DNA of 42,612 bases, from assembly GCA_946185835.1 (NCBI GenBank), contig CAMHKW010000016.1, positions 1 through 42,612 of the forward strand. The letters are read 5' to 3'. The notes beneath the pieces were generated by a model. It was not told the DNA's origin. It did not search any database and was given only the letters and a program-made list of their open reading frames with translations. Position numbers and translations under genes: made by a program. The DNA is from an uncultured Bacteroidales bacterium (GTDB taxonomy: Bacteria; Bacteroidota; Bacteroidia; Bacteroidales; Paludibacteraceae). This document shows positions 7,608-16,868 of the stretch, in pieces; position 1 is the first letter of the stretch, and the number at the start of each line of letters is the position of its first letter.

Positions 7608-8519
7608 TTATCCTTGTAGGTAGTTGTGTGGTGCGTGGTGAAGCGTAAGCAGCCAGATGGCAGTCCGGTGGCAGAGCATGACGACGAACGGCACCAGCAT
7701 CAGTGCTGTTTGTATGTAGCTGTATTGTCCGATTATAGTGTAGATTAAGAAAAGGATAGGTGTGAGAATCAGGTAATACCATATTCGTGTCTTCGTCTTG
7801 GCGTTTTCATCGGGTATCAGACTGCGCATCACGCGGAAACGATGTCGGGGCATCGACAGTCGCTCTAAGGCATTAGGAAGAGGAAACACAAGGAAGAGCA
7901 AGATGACGGCGTTAGCGTCAGCCATAGAGCATAGATACGGGATAAGAAACACTATATACCGCGAGAATACTAACAGCGGGTAGAGTGCTACGTTCCATAA
8001 GCTGCGCATGTCGTTGTAGATGAAGAAGATGATGCCCACCATCATCACAGCGCCAATGGTGATGAGCGTGTTCGACGATATCCCGAACAGCAGGGCGAAC
8101 GATGCGAGAGCCACGATGATGATACACAGACGTATGCTCAGAATGGATTTATAGCGGTGCCGGAAGAACTCGAAGTTATGGTCGTACAGACGTATGGTTG
8201 GTTCTGTCTCGCGTCGGATAGCTACGCAGTCGTTGAGTATATAGCCTGTCTCGTAGAGAGTGAAGGTGGCAAGCAGTAGGAGCACATATCCGGCAAGAAA
8301 AGTGACTTTATCGACGGTGTGTTGACCTGACGCGAAGGCAAGCATAGCCGAATAAAACAGAGTGGGGAAGAGGTATAGCACTGCCCACGACAGCAGCTTG
8401 GCAACGGTGCCGAGTCGCACTTGATAGAAATAGGCGAAGGGCACGTAGAAAACGGCATTGCTGATGCTTTCTGAGGCGTATCTGTACCGTGGGTTATATG
8501 TATTATTCGTGTGTGCCAT
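7608..8519 (-). CDS. UbiA-like polytopic membrane protein
   Basis: 303 residues with about seven to nine hydrophobic helices. It is tentatively placed in the UbiA prenyltransferase fold: helix 3 ends in YILNDCVAIRRETEPTIRL (residues 93-111), which resembles the NDxxDxxxD plus HPTKR region of decaprenylphosphoryl-phosphoribose synthase-type enzymes, and YNDMRSLWN may correspond to the second conserved loop. The third and last acids of motif I are changed (Ala and Glu), so activity or substrate may differ. Its ATG overlaps the end of the HAD-like gene by 17 nt. A HAD-plus-UbiA pair is known for making polyprenyl-phosphate-linked pentose; a similar lipid-linked sugar role here is inference. It could also be an unrelated membrane protein. 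Confidence 0.55.
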   Translation of the reverse strand: MAHTNNTYNPRYRYASESISNAVFYVPFAYFYQVRLGTVAKLLSWAVLYLFPTLFYSAMLAFASGQHTVDKVTFLAGYVLLLLATFTLYETGYILNDCVAIRRETEPTIRLYDHNFEFFRHRYKSILSIRLCIIIVALASFALLFGISSNTLITIGAVMMVGIIFFIYNDMRSLWNVALYPLLVFSRYIVFLIPYLCSMADANAVILLFLVFPLPNALERLSMPRHRFRVMRSLIPDENAKTKTRIWYYLILTPILFLIYTIIGQYSYIQTALMLVPFVVMLCHRTAIWLLTLHHAPHNYLQG

Positions 8520-9207
8520 GCGAGGCGAGATAGTGTATGTGGGCGGGTGTGACGGTCTCGGTGCCGTGCCGTTTGAGTTCGCTTATTTTGTCGGCAATCA
8601 TCTTCTGCCAACGTCGTTGATTGTGGTATGTCACTATATATGCTTGTTCTGCCTTCGCAATAAGCTCGAGGTCAGAGGTGTTGTCGGTGATGATGATGTA
8701 ACTGCGTGGTGCGGGTTGCTGTTCGCTGTTGAGTTTCTGCGGCAGTCGGTCAGTAAGCACCTGACCTGTTGCTATGTCGTCGTGGTATGATAGCTCTGTG
8801 GAGTATATCTTCTTGGGCACGACGGGCAGCTGACGTGCAATGGCATTGGCGATGGGTTCGAGTGTTGACGACAATATCACTATGTTGTCGGCGTCTTGTA
8901 TCGTCTGCCATACCGCTTCTATCTTCTTTTCTGCAAGTACATTGTCGACAAACAGACGTGCAAGTCGTTCGATCTCGTCTCGTCTCATGCCCTTCAGTTG
9001 GCGAATGGCATCTTCGCGCCAACGGTCGCGGCGTGTCAGTCTGAACGCCAGACGGTGTATCAGTCGCCAGAGCCGGCATCGACGCAGCTGTCGCCGTCTT
9101 CGGTAGCCGTTATCGGTGGCGATGAAGTCGATGAAATCGAACGTGGTGTTAGAGCGGTATAGCGTCCAACAGATGTCGAGCAGATATGTCTTACTTTCGG
9201 CTGCCAT
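8503..9207 (-). CDS. HAD-superfamily hydrolase-like protein, altered motif I
   Basis: 234 residues. HAD motifs in order: LLDICWTLY (motif I, Asp11), ILSST (motif II, Ser113), basic residues near KK132-133 (motif III region), and ITDNTSDLEL (motif IV, Asp175 and Asp179). Phosphatases usually have DxD in motif I; here the second acid is Cys13, so general-acid catalysis may be weak or the reaction different. Residues 35-75 form a very Arg-rich helical cap. It overlaps the upstream GT4 and downstream UbiA-like genes by 17 nt each, so the three are probably translated together. A phosphatase acting on a lipid-linked phospho-sugar would fit but is unproven. Confidence 0.65.
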   Translation of the reverse strand: MAAESKTYLLDICWTLYRSNTTFDFIDFIATDNGYRRRRQLRRCRLWRLIHRLAFRLTRRDRWREDAIRQLKGMRRDEIERLARLFVDNVLAEKKIEAVWQTIQDADNIVILSSTLEPIANAIARQLPVVPKKIYSTELSYHDDIATGQVLTDRLPQKLNSEQQPAPRSYIIITDNTSDLELIAKAEQAYIVTYHNQRRWQKMIADKISELKRHGTETVTPAHIHYLASHGTHE

Positions 9208-10438
9208 GAGTCTGTGAGTTTAAAACCTCTCTTACTATATAACTGAACTCTGCTGACTGCTTCAGGCGCGAGAAGTATCCGACAGCCATTTTATGATTTT
9301 TCTGTTCGACGAACCCATTGGTCTTCCATTCTGCATATTTCTCGCTGATGAAAGCTTGTATCTGTTCTATGTTGTCGGCGCAGATGCCGGCACCTGTCTT
9401 CTCTACCATTTGTTGCAGACTGTCGTGGTCGGCAGGAACACATAGCACGGGTTTGCGTGCACCGAGGGCTTCGTAAAACTTAGAAGGTATGATGCCGTGA
9501 ATAGTTTGGTCGCCCGACGGATTGTTCAGGATAAGACATATTGATGACTGCTGCATAACCGTGAGTAGCTCGGTATGTTTGACAAAAGGGCAGACCTGAA
9601 CCAAATGCGGGATTTGATGTTGCATGGCAAGTCGCTCGATGTGGTCGCGGACATGGTCTTCAACGAAGAACAGTATCCTCAGGTCTTTGATATCCGCACC
9701 TTGGTTAAGCATCTGCTCTACAGCGGCGAATAGCATCTGAGGATTACGAAGACTGAAGTCGTATATCTTACCCGTATAGATGATATTGAAGGTTTTGCTT
9801 CGAACAGGTTGCAGCGAGCCGTATTCATCGCTAAACCCATTGTAAATGGTATGTGTATTCTTATTCCGCGTCGACAGTCGTTGTTGGTGCCACTGCGACA
9901 CCGTGGTGACGGCAGATGCATATCTAAGTGCTTTGTTGCGCTCTGTGGTTGCAAGTCGGAGGTACCATTGTGCTACTTTGCGTGTTAATATGCCTTTGTG
10001 CCGAGTGTTGAGATACTGAGCAGCATCCCACTGTTCGACGATGTCGCGCAGGTCGAGTATCAATGGTATATTGTGTTTGCGAGCAAGTCGATAAGCAGTG
10101 CTGACGGGAAACAAATAAGCGGAGGCTATGATAAGGTCGAATTGGCTTACGTCGACATGTTCTTCGACGAAGCGTTCGAATTGTCGTTCTTTGCGAAAAA
10201 AGAGCTTGTCGGCAAGTCGGCGCATATTGTCGGTGAAGTCGCCTCTATAATAGCGAAAGTCATAGTGGCGAATGTCGATAGGTAGGTCAATGCTTGAACT
10301 TTCGAGTATCTCGGTGGCTAAAGAGCAGTCGTAACCGTTGTTTTGGAGATATTGGGCAAAATGACGCACACGCATGCCTTGCAGTGGCGGTACGAAGGCA
10401 TCTGACAATATCAGTATTCGTTTGAGGCGTATGGTCAT
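9191..10438 (-). CDS. GT4-family glycosyltransferase
   Basis: 415 residues, GT-B fold, retaining GT4 type. The N-terminal domain begins RILILSDAFVPPLQGMRVRHF, with the glycine-containing loop seen in this family. The C-terminal domain has FNIIYTGKIY (donor-domain start) and SKFYEALGARKPVLCVP, the position of the E-x7-E nucleotide-sugar motif. No signal peptide. The ATG at 10438 is preferred to a longer frame that would run through the end of the preceding gene; it leaves a 14-bp gap. Context indicates assembly of a cell-surface glycan. Donor and acceptor sugars are unknown. Confidence 0.82.
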   Translation of the reverse strand: MTIRLKRILILSDAFVPPLQGMRVRHFAQYLQNNGYDCSLATEILESSSIDLPIDIRHYDFRYYRGDFTDNMRRLADKLFFRKERQFERFVEEHVDVSQFDLIIASAYLFPVSTAYRLARKHNIPLILDLRDIVEQWDAAQYLNTRHKGILTRKVAQWYLRLATTERNKALRYASAVTTVSQWHQQRLSTRNKNTHTIYNGFSDEYGSLQPVRSKTFNIIYTGKIYDFSLRNPQMLFAAVEQMLNQGADIKDLRILFFVEDHVRDHIERLAMQHQIPHLVQVCPFVKHTELLTVMQQSSICLILNNPSGDQTIHGIIPSKFYEALGARKPVLCVPADHDSLQQMVEKTGAGICADNIEQIQAFISEKYAEWKTNGFVEQKNHKMAVGYFSRLKQSAEFSYIVREVLNSQTHGSRK

Positions 10439-10452
10439 GGGTGCTGACAGTA

Positions 10453-11673
10453 TTAGTTTATCGACTTGAGCAATTCGTAGTACAGCGAGCGATGATATGA
10501 CTTGGGCTGTAGCAACTGGTTGTGAAACAGCAGTGTCAGTTCTCCGTTGTGAATACGTGTCTTCTCTATCAGCTGTTGGCAATAGTAGAATGCCTCGTCT
10601 TCGCTCAGATTCATGTATTGCACATCCGACAGGGTGCAGTCCATGATAGTGAGCGGGTGCAATGTCAGCGAGGTGAGCTGTGCGGTGGTAGGGTTGATCC
10701 ATCGTACGGCGCGTGTGGTGGCAAGGCGGAAACCGGCGCAGTCGGCGAATCCGATGGTGTAGTCGTCGGTGATACCGGCATCGGCAAGTGCTTGCAGATG
10801 TTCCGGTTCGATGGAGCGCAGGTAGTGGTTGCGGTTATAGGGTTGCAAGCTCACCTTCCACTTCTGCAGCAGTCGGCAGAGCTTGTTGTATTCATGGGCG
10901 ATGAGCTGATGCTCTGAACCTGAGAGGTAGCTGGAGTGCAAGCCGAAGACGGCTCCATGTGCATTCAGGAAACTGACGAGCTGCGGCAGGTCGTAGTATG
11001 AGGTATGATACTGCGGCATGTCGAGACCTTTGCACGGACCGTATTTGAGAAAATAAATGACGGACGTGGGTATGTCAGGATGCTGCTCGCGAAATCTGGT
11101 GTCGACAGTACTAAGCCACGGGAAGGTATAGGCGGGGTCGGCAGTGAGGTTGTGCAGGGCGCGTAGTGCCGCCATCCCTTCACCTTTGAGGATAGCTCCT
11201 GCTAAGCTTTTAGCTGAACGATAGCGTGTCAGCACGTCGACGTCGTGTGTGAGGTTGATGTGCGAGATACGTTTGTCGGGGGTGGGTATCTCAAGCGTCT
11301 TATGCAGAAAACGTGCGTATTCATCGACAATAGGTATGAGCAGGGTGTTGTGTTTGCCGAGTACCGAGTGTCGAGCTAAAAAGCGCCCGTGTTGGTCGCG
11401 TTCGTGGTTGAGCAGCTCCTCTGCTCGAGAGATAAGGAAGAAAGTGTTGTATACTATGTCGACGTCGACAACGTAGGTGCCGTCGACTTTGTTGGCAACG
11501 GGTCGCTGACTGAGGTCGGGCATGTAAAGATTGGTAAGACGCTCTTTGTGAGGCAGTATGACGAGTTTGTACTTGCTCCACTCGTCTCTCGAGCGCGTGT
11601 AGCCTATCTGCGAGGCTGCCTGCTTGTCGCCATAAAGCAGGAAGTCGATGATGTAGTTAATAGTCTCGTTCAT
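10453..11673 (-). CDS. Polysaccharide deacetylase-like protein
   Basis: 406 residues with no signal peptide. The second half has a NodB-like barrel layout: LTHDVDVLTR (His143, Asp144, Asp146) for the metal-binding motif, then a mid-region VFGLHSSYLSG containing a conserved-type His, and LTLLFHNQLL near the end. The first ~130 residues are a separate domain of the kind often found ahead of divergent deacetylase domains in Bacteroidetes polysaccharide clusters. It probably edits N- or O-acetyl groups on a glycan, or is an inactive relative. It sits 14 bp before the GT4 gene and 17 bp after the ABC-F gene, both on the same strand. Confidence 0.72.
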   Translation of the reverse strand: MNETINYIIDFLLYGDKQAASQIGYTRSRDEWSKYKLVILPHKERLTNLYMPDLSQRPVANKVDGTYVVDVDIVYNTFFLISRAEELLNHERDQHGRFLARHSVLGKHNTLLIPIVDEYARFLHKTLEIPTPDKRISHINLTHDVDVLTRYRSAKSLAGAILKGEGMAALRALHNLTADPAYTFPWLSTVDTRFREQHPDIPTSVIYFLKYGPCKGLDMPQYHTSYYDLPQLVSFLNAHGAVFGLHSSYLSGSEHQLIAHEYNKLCRLLQKWKVSLQPYNRNHYLRSIEPEHLQALADAGITDDYTIGFADCAGFRLATTRAVRWINPTTAQLTSLTLHPLTIMDCTLSDVQYMNLSEDEAFYYCQQLIEKTRIHNGELTLLFHNQLLQPKSYHRSLYYELLKSIN

Positions 11674-11690
11674 AGTTTATCTGTTGTTAG

Positions 11691-13481
11691 TCAGTCTTCG
11701 CTGAGTATCTCCCACTCGTATAGCTTCTGCTCGATAGCGTGTTTGACGTGTTCGTAGCGTTCGTACAGCTGCGTTTCGGTGCCTGCGTCCGGACGGCTGA
11801 GTTTTTGTTCGATGTCGTGTTGCTCTTGCTCGAGTGCTGCTATCTCTTTCTCTATCTGTTCGATCTGTTTCTCGCGTTTGCGTCTCTCTCGTTGCTGCTG
11901 TTTCTGTTCTTCGAAGTCGAGTTTGCTTTGCGTGGTGTTTTTGACTTTGCTTTCGGTAGTGACCTCCCGTCGTTCGAGCTGTTGGAGCGAGTCTATTTTC
12001 TTGTGTTGTAAGAAGTCGTAGATGCCTCCTAAATGTTCTATCACTCTGCCTGCGGCGAACTCGTATACTTTGCTTACGAGTCCGTCGAGGAAGTCGCGGT
12101 CGTGGCTGACGCAGATGAGTGTGCCGTCGAAGTCGCGAAGTGCGTCTTTGAGCACGTCTTTCGAGGGCATGTCGAGGTGGTTGGTCGGCTCGTCGAGTAT
12201 AAGCAGGTTGACTTCTTCCAATAGCAGACGTATCATTGCTAATCTGCTTCGTTCACCTCCTGACAGCACCTTCACCTTCTTGTCGGACGCTTCGCCGCCG
12301 AACATAAAAGCGCCGAGTATGTCGCGTATCTTGGTGCGTATGTCGCCTTTGGCAACGTTGTCGATGGTCTGAAACACGGTGAGTTCGCCATCGAGTAGTG
12401 CGGCTTGGTTCTGTGCAAAATATCCGATTTTGACGTTATGTCCGATTTTGAGAGTACCTTCGTAGTCGAGCTGTTGCATGATACACCTCACCATCGTCGT
12501 CTTTCCTTCGCCGTTTCTTCCCACGAAGGCTACTTTCTCGCCTCGTCGGATGGTGTAGTTGACGTCGCTGAAGACGAGATGTTCGCCAAACGATTTACTT
12601 AGCGTGTCGGCTATGATAGGGAAGTCGCCTGAGCGCGGTGCGGGCGGGAAACGCAGCCGCAGCCGTGAGGTGTCTTCAAGGTCTACTTCTAAGCGTTCTA
12701 AGCGTTCGAGCTGTTTGATACGCGACTGCACCTGCACTGCCTTGGTAGCTTTATATCGGAAACGTTCGATGAAGTCCTCGGTGTCGCGTATCATCTTCTG
12801 CTGATTCTGATATGCTCTGACCTGTTGCTCATGCCGTTCGCGTCGTAACTCGACGAAATGTGAGTAGTTGACGTTGTAGTCGTATATCCTGCCAAGCGAT
12901 ATTTCGATAGTGCGGTTGGTGGCATTGTCGATGAAAGCACGGTCGTGACTGACGAGCAGCAGAGCCACGTTAGAGGAGCGCAGGAAGTCTTCGAGCCATT
13001 GTATCGATTCGATATCGAGATGATTGGTAGGCTCGTCGAGCAGTAGCAGTTGTGGCTGACGAAGCAGTATCTTGGCAAGCTCGATACGCATTCGCCACCC
13101 GCCCGAGAACTCGGTGCACTGTCGCTCGAAGTCGTCTCGACGGAATCCCAGACCTGTTAGCACGCGGTCCATCTGCGCCACGAAACGCGACTGCTCGCTT
13201 GCATCGGAGAAGCTGAAGGCACTAAGAACGTTGTTGCGCAGAGTGCTCTCGTCGGTGGTAATTAGATGCTGTGGCAGATAGCCTATCTGCAGGTCTGCAC
13301 TACGTGTTATCTTGCCCGCGGTGGGCTGCATCTCGCCGGCTATCAGACGCAGTAGCGTCGTCTTGCCGGCGCCGTTTTTGCCGACAAGGGCTATCTTATC
13401 GTGGTCACCGACAAGAAAAGAGATGTCGTCGAGTATAGGCTTCGACGAGAACTCTTGAGTCAGATGCTCTACCGATACCAT
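11691..13481 (-). CDS. ABC-F family ATPase, ribosome-associated type
   Basis: 596 residues, two ABC domains and no membrane segment, the hallmark of ABC-F proteins (Uup, EttA, YheS, antibiotic-resistance types). Domain 1: Walker A GKNGAGKTT (34-42), signature SGGWRMR, Walker B LLLLDEPTNHLD. The linker between domains is the basic helical P-site tertiary structure segment. Domain 2: GRNGEGKTT, SGGERSR and LLILDEPTNHLD. A charged coiled coil (about 520-580) ends the protein. Such proteins act on the ribosome, relieving stalls or protecting from drugs. The subtype cannot be assigned here. Its place inside a glycan operon is probably incidental, like that of prfB. Confidence 0.9.
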   Translation of the reverse strand: MVSVEHLTQEFSSKPILDDISFLVGDHDKIALVGKNGAGKTTLLRLIAGEMQPTAGKITRSADLQIGYLPQHLITTDESTLRNNVLSAFSFSDASEQSRFVAQMDRVLTGLGFRRDDFERQCTEFSGGWRMRIELAKILLRQPQLLLLDEPTNHLDIESIQWLEDFLRSSNVALLLVSHDRAFIDNATNRTIEISLGRIYDYNVNYSHFVELRRERHEQQVRAYQNQQKMIRDTEDFIERFRYKATKAVQVQSRIKQLERLERLEVDLEDTSRLRLRFPPAPRSGDFPIIADTLSKSFGEHLVFSDVNYTIRRGEKVAFVGRNGEGKTTMVRCIMQQLDYEGTLKIGHNVKIGYFAQNQAALLDGELTVFQTIDNVAKGDIRTKIRDILGAFMFGGEASDKKVKVLSGGERSRLAMIRLLLEEVNLLILDEPTNHLDMPSKDVLKDALRDFDGTLICVSHDRDFLDGLVSKVYEFAAGRVIEHLGGIYDFLQHKKIDSLQQLERREVTTESKVKNTTQSKLDFEEQKQQQRERRKREKQIEQIEKEIAALEQEQHDIEQKLSRPDAGTETQLYERYEHVKHAIEQKLYEWEILSED

Positions 13482-13490
13482 AGCCCGCTG

Positions 13491-14645
13491 TTATTTGTTG
13501 TTTGAAAGGTCAGTGTCGTTATTGCTTGCACTGTTTGTTTCGCTGTTGATAGCGTTGTCGCTCTTCTCGGTGTTTTTCTCGGCGTTTTTCTTGTCGACGA
13601 TGCGCCATAGAATGAAGATAAGCACCGAGCAGCACAGCAGGTCGACAAGGGCAAGAATCCATACCTGCCAGTTGCGACCGACGAAGGCGAGTGCGATGAA
13701 AGCGAGCGAAGTGACTAACAGCACACACGTCGTTTGCAGGTGGTTCAGACCGGTACGAAGCAGCAGATGATGGATATGGTTCTTGTCGGGCAAGAAGGGT
13801 GACTTATGGTGCTTGATACGCGTCAGAGCCACGCGTGCCATGTCGAACAACGGAATGCTGAGCACGCACATCATCACCGCCGGAGTGGCACGCATGTGAT
13901 ATGCTTCGGGAACAGCGTCGTAAGCGTTGATTTCGCAGACGTGAAAGACAAAAGCAGTAATCACATAACCCAACAGCAGAGAACCGGAGTCGCCCATGAA
14001 AATCTTATTTCTTTTGCCAAACACATTGTAGATGAAGAAGACCGACAGACTGCCTACCATCGAACATGCCATGATAGCCCATTCGGGCTCGCCTATCAGA
14101 TGAAAATAGACGGCAAAGAAGATAGAGTAGAGTATGCCTAAGCCCGAAGCCAAACCGTCGATTCCATCGATGAGGTTAAGGGCGTTGATGATAGCTATCA
14201 GCACAAAGAACGAGAGCAGGTAACTATATCCGGTGCCTATCTGCTCGATGCCCAGAAAGCCATGTAGATGCGTCAGTCGGATATCCGAAAAGCCTATCAT
14301 AGCCACGCCTGCCAACATCTCGCCGAGCAGTTTGCTCATCGGGGTGAGGTCGAGTATGTCGTCTACAAAGCCGATGATGAAGATGATGAAGATGCCGATT
14401 AGCAGGAACTGAAACTCGTTAAGCTCGTTGTACTCGAATATCATATAGGTGAGCAAAAACGAGATGAAGATATCCAAACCGCCGATATTAGGTATCTCGC
14501 CGGTATGACTCGTGCGTTTGTTGGGCTTGACTAAGAAATGTTTTGCCTTAGCTATCTTGATGACGATGGGCATGCATGCCAAACCGATGCAAAACGAGAT
14601 AAGACCTGTGATGACAGGATATTGATATATGAGTTGTGTAATCAT
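13491..14645 (-). CDS. WecA/MraY-type undecaprenyl-phosphate sugar-1-phosphate transferase
   Basis: 384 residues, about ten or eleven membrane helices. Family motifs: FVDDILDL (Asp95-Asp96), NALNLIDGIDGLASG (157-164 core), and the cytoplasmic HIHHLLLRTG loop typical of WecA/TagO enzymes using UDP-GlcNAc-type donors. It starts a lipid-linked glycan by moving sugar-1-phosphate onto undecaprenyl phosphate. The ATG at 14645 overlaps the upstream stop as TGATG, so the two genes are translationally coupled. The last ~35 residues are a polar Asn/Ser/Lys-rich tail. An MraY function is less likely because the neighbours are glycan genes, not the dcw cluster. Confidence 0.9.
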   Translation of the reverse strand: MITQLIYQYPVITGLISFCIGLACMPIVIKIAKAKHFLVKPNKRTSHTGEIPNIGGLDIFISFLLTYMIFEYNELNEFQFLLIGIFIIFIIGFVDDILDLTPMSKLLGEMLAGVAMIGFSDIRLTHLHGFLGIEQIGTGYSYLLSFFVLIAIINALNLIDGIDGLASGLGILYSIFFAVYFHLIGEPEWAIMACSMVGSLSVFFIYNVFGKRNKIFMGDSGSLLLGYVITAFVFHVCEINAYDAVPEAYHMRATPAVMMCVLSIPLFDMARVALTRIKHHKSPFLPDKNHIHHLLLRTGLNHLQTTCVLLVTSLAFIALAFVGRNWQVWILALVDLLCCSVLIFILWRIVDKKNAEKNTEKSDNAINSETNSASNNDTDLSNNK

Positions 14646-16579
14646 CAATCTAACTTTTCGAATATTGAGTTTTTGCTGATATATTCAGGAACGATTTGCT
14701 TCATTACCTTTACCGTTGGGAAGTCTTTGCCGGTCGAAGCCGACTGTATGAGTTCCTCTACTTGCCGGCTTATCACGTCGTATTCCGACTCCATGACTTT
14801 GGCAATCTTTATCTTCTCGTTCACGGTAGGCATAGTCAGCTCTTGTCTGTTGAGCAGCTCTTCGTATAGCTTCTCGCCTTGTCGGAGTCCGGTGTATGTA
14901 ATCTTGATGTCTTTCCCAGGTTCGAGTCCTGCCAGACGTATCATGTTTTGTGCGAGGTCGGCTATCTTGACGGGTTGCCCCATGTCGAAGATGAAGATCT
15001 CTCCTCCGTGGGTGATGGTGATAGCTTCCATCACGAGGTTGCAAGCCTCGGGTATGGTCATGAAATAGCGTGTTATCTCGGGATGTGTGACTGTTACCGG
15101 TCCGCCTGCCGCTATCTGTTTCTTGAAGTGCGGTATCACCGAGCCGTTGGAGCCGAGCACGTTACCAAAGCGAGTAGTGGTGATGATGATGTCTGAGGTG
15201 TGCTCGCTATGTACTTTCTGATATATCGACTGGCAATACAGTTCGGCAATGCGTTTGGTAGCTCCCATCACGTTAGTGGGGTTGACGGCTTTGTCGGTCG
15301 ATACCATCAGAAAACGCTTTGTACCATGTTCGATGGCAGCGTCCACTACGTTGCGTGTACCCATCACGTTGGTCAGCACTGCCTCGCACGGGAAGTCTTC
15401 CATCAGCGGGACGTGCTTGTATGCCGCCGAATGGAAGACGATGGCAGGAGCATACTCTTTAAAGATATCCATTATGCGCTGCCTGTTTCTTACGTCGGCT
15501 ATCTGAGCCACTATCTGGCAATGCGGGGTGAGAGCATGCAACTCCTCGACGATGTCGTGCAGTGGCGACTCAGCCTGGTCGAGTAAGATGATGCAGTGGG
15601 GCTCGAAACCGAGTATCTGACGAACCAACTCGCTACCGATAGATCCGGCAGCCCCTGTCACCAAAACCGTCTGATTGGAGATGAGTTGCCGCACGTTGTC
15701 GGTGTCGATATGTATCGACGGGCGTCCCAAGAGGTCCTCTACTCGGATGTTCTCTATCTTGCCGATAGCGTGAGCCGACGACATGTCGCTGTTGCTCTTC
15801 TCGTTTTCCCACTCGACGAAAGAGGGGGTGATGAGGATGTGAATGTTGTGCTCTAAAAACAGCTGCAGGTCTTTGGCAGGTGTTATCTCCTTCATCTTCT
15901 TTGGCGAGATGATGATGCTCTTGATGCCTTTGGCTTTCATCACGTCGATAAGTTTCTCAGAAAGCTGATAGGTCTTCAGCCCTTGCAAGTATTTGATGTT
16001 ATCGTCGTTACTATCGATGATGAACCCGACCGGTGTATACCTGCTGTTGTCGGAACTGCGCAGCATCTTGGCTATTGCTACGCCGGCGGCATGAGTGCCG
16101 TATATAAGCACGTTCTCGTGCTTAGTGGCTCGCTGCGAGATAGCCTCGAACAAGGTCTTGACGCCTACTCGAAGGCAGAAAAGCAAGACTGCTGCAATGA
16201 AGAAATAGATGATGATAGCGGTGTTCAGGAAAATCTGAGAACCCGAAAGACGCTTGCTTACGAAGTTGATGACCAGCAATACCGTACCCGTACACAAAAC
16301 GCTGAGCAACACTTTTATGGTGTCGATAAAGGTAGAGTATCGAATGATGTTGGCTGAGGTATGAAACAAAGCAAAGAAACATGTCTGCACAAGCATTACT
16401 ATCGTGAAACGCAACCACAAGGGGGTGGGGTCGGCTAAGATGTCGTATTGGAAGATACCACTCCCGATGGTGATGCTAACGACGTATGCTATAGCGCATA
16501 AGAGTATGTCGAGCATAAAAACACACCACCGAGGCAGGTAGTGCATATTCTTAAGGTAGTTAGATATTCGTTGCTGCAT
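14645..16579 (-). CDS. PglF/WbpM-type UDP-sugar 4,6-dehydratase, membrane-anchored
   Basis: 644 residues. Four hydrophobic helices (about 15-135) precede a CoA-binding-like Rossmann segment (156-250) and the catalytic SDR domain. This has VLVTGAAGSIGSE (NAD binding, 305-316), HSAAYKHVPLMED, and VSTDKAVNPTNVMGATKR, where Met438 and Lys442 fit the S-M-K arrangement of the WbpM/PglF group. Such enzymes convert UDP-GlcNAc to the 4-keto-6-deoxy sugar, the first step to bacillosamine or QuiNAc/FucNAc. Coupling to a WecA-type transferase suggests the product or a derivative primes a surface glycan. It is first in the leftward operon, behind the promoter at 16677-16706. Confidence 0.9.
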   Translation of the reverse strand: MQQRISNYLKNMHYLPRWCVFMLDILLCAIAYVVSITIGSGIFQYDILADPTPLWLRFTIVMLVQTCFFALFHTSANIIRYSTFIDTIKVLLSVLCTGTVLLVINFVSKRLSGSQIFLNTAIIIYFFIAAVLLFCLRVGVKTLFEAISQRATKHENVLIYGTHAAGVAIAKMLRSSDNSRYTPVGFIIDSNDDNIKYLQGLKTYQLSEKLIDVMKAKGIKSIIISPKKMKEITPAKDLQLFLEHNIHILITPSFVEWENEKSNSDMSSAHAIGKIENIRVEDLLGRPSIHIDTDNVRQLISNQTVLVTGAAGSIGSELVRQILGFEPHCIILLDQAESPLHDIVEELHALTPHCQIVAQIADVRNRQRIMDIFKEYAPAIVFHSAAYKHVPLMEDFPCEAVLTNVMGTRNVVDAAIEHGTKRFLMVSTDKAVNPTNVMGATKRIAELYCQSIYQKVHSEHTSDIIITTTRFGNVLGSNGSVIPHFKKQIAAGGPVTVTHPEITRYFMTIPEACNLVMEAITITHGGEIFIFDMGQPVKIADLAQNMIRLAGLEPGKDIKITYTGLRQGEKLYEELLNRQELTMPTVNEKIKIAKVMESEYDVISRQVEELIQSASTGKDFPTVKVMKQIVPEYISKNSIFEKLD

Positions 16580-16676
16580 GGCAAAAGTGTGTGTGTAGCA
16601 ATTGGTATTAGTTCTTTTGAAAGTATCTGAGTTCGGGCTATTCGCAGATTATGTCGTCAACCCGTAATAAAGCGCG

Positions 16677-16706
16677 CAAAGTTACTATTTTTTTCTTTAA
16701 TACAAA
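16677..16706 (-). promoter_or_regulatory. Promoter of the leftward glycan-prfB operon
   Basis: On the minus strand TTTG (16706-16703) is followed after 18 nt by TAACTTTG (16684-16677), one base shorter than the usual 19-21 spacer. Transcription would begin near 16670 with a leader of about 90 nt. No other convincing promoter was found among the eight genes down to 6460. Confidence 0.55.
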
Positions 16707-16828
16707 AATATTTGCCTATAAATTCTTATTTACGCTGCTGCAACTATGAGAAAGGTTGATTTTGCATAATATTTATGGTTGCCTAAAACCGGTGTATTGC
16801 TAATTTCTGAAGTACTTTAGTTTTGATA

Positions 16829-16860
16829 TTTGGTAGATTTGAATAAAGTTTGTAACTTTG
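16829..16860 (+). promoter_or_regulatory. Promoter of the panB leader
   Basis: TTTG at 16829-16832, a 20-nt spacer and TAACTTTG at 16853-16860. The predicted start is near 16867, almost at the ATG (16869) of the small leader ORF. The leader peptide might therefore be read from a leaderless or nearly leaderless message. panB itself begins 190 nt further on. Confidence 0.65.
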
Positions 16861-16868
16861 CAAGCACT

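Noticed and set aside
10439..10702. 88-codon N-terminal extension of the leftward GT4 protein.
   Set aside because: It lies within the end of the deacetylase-like gene in another frame and precedes a normal GT-B start.
14919..14929. GGTTCGAGTCC resembling a tRNA T-arm (B box).
   Set aside because: It lies inside the dehydratase coding sequence, and no acceptor stem or D-arm surrounds it.
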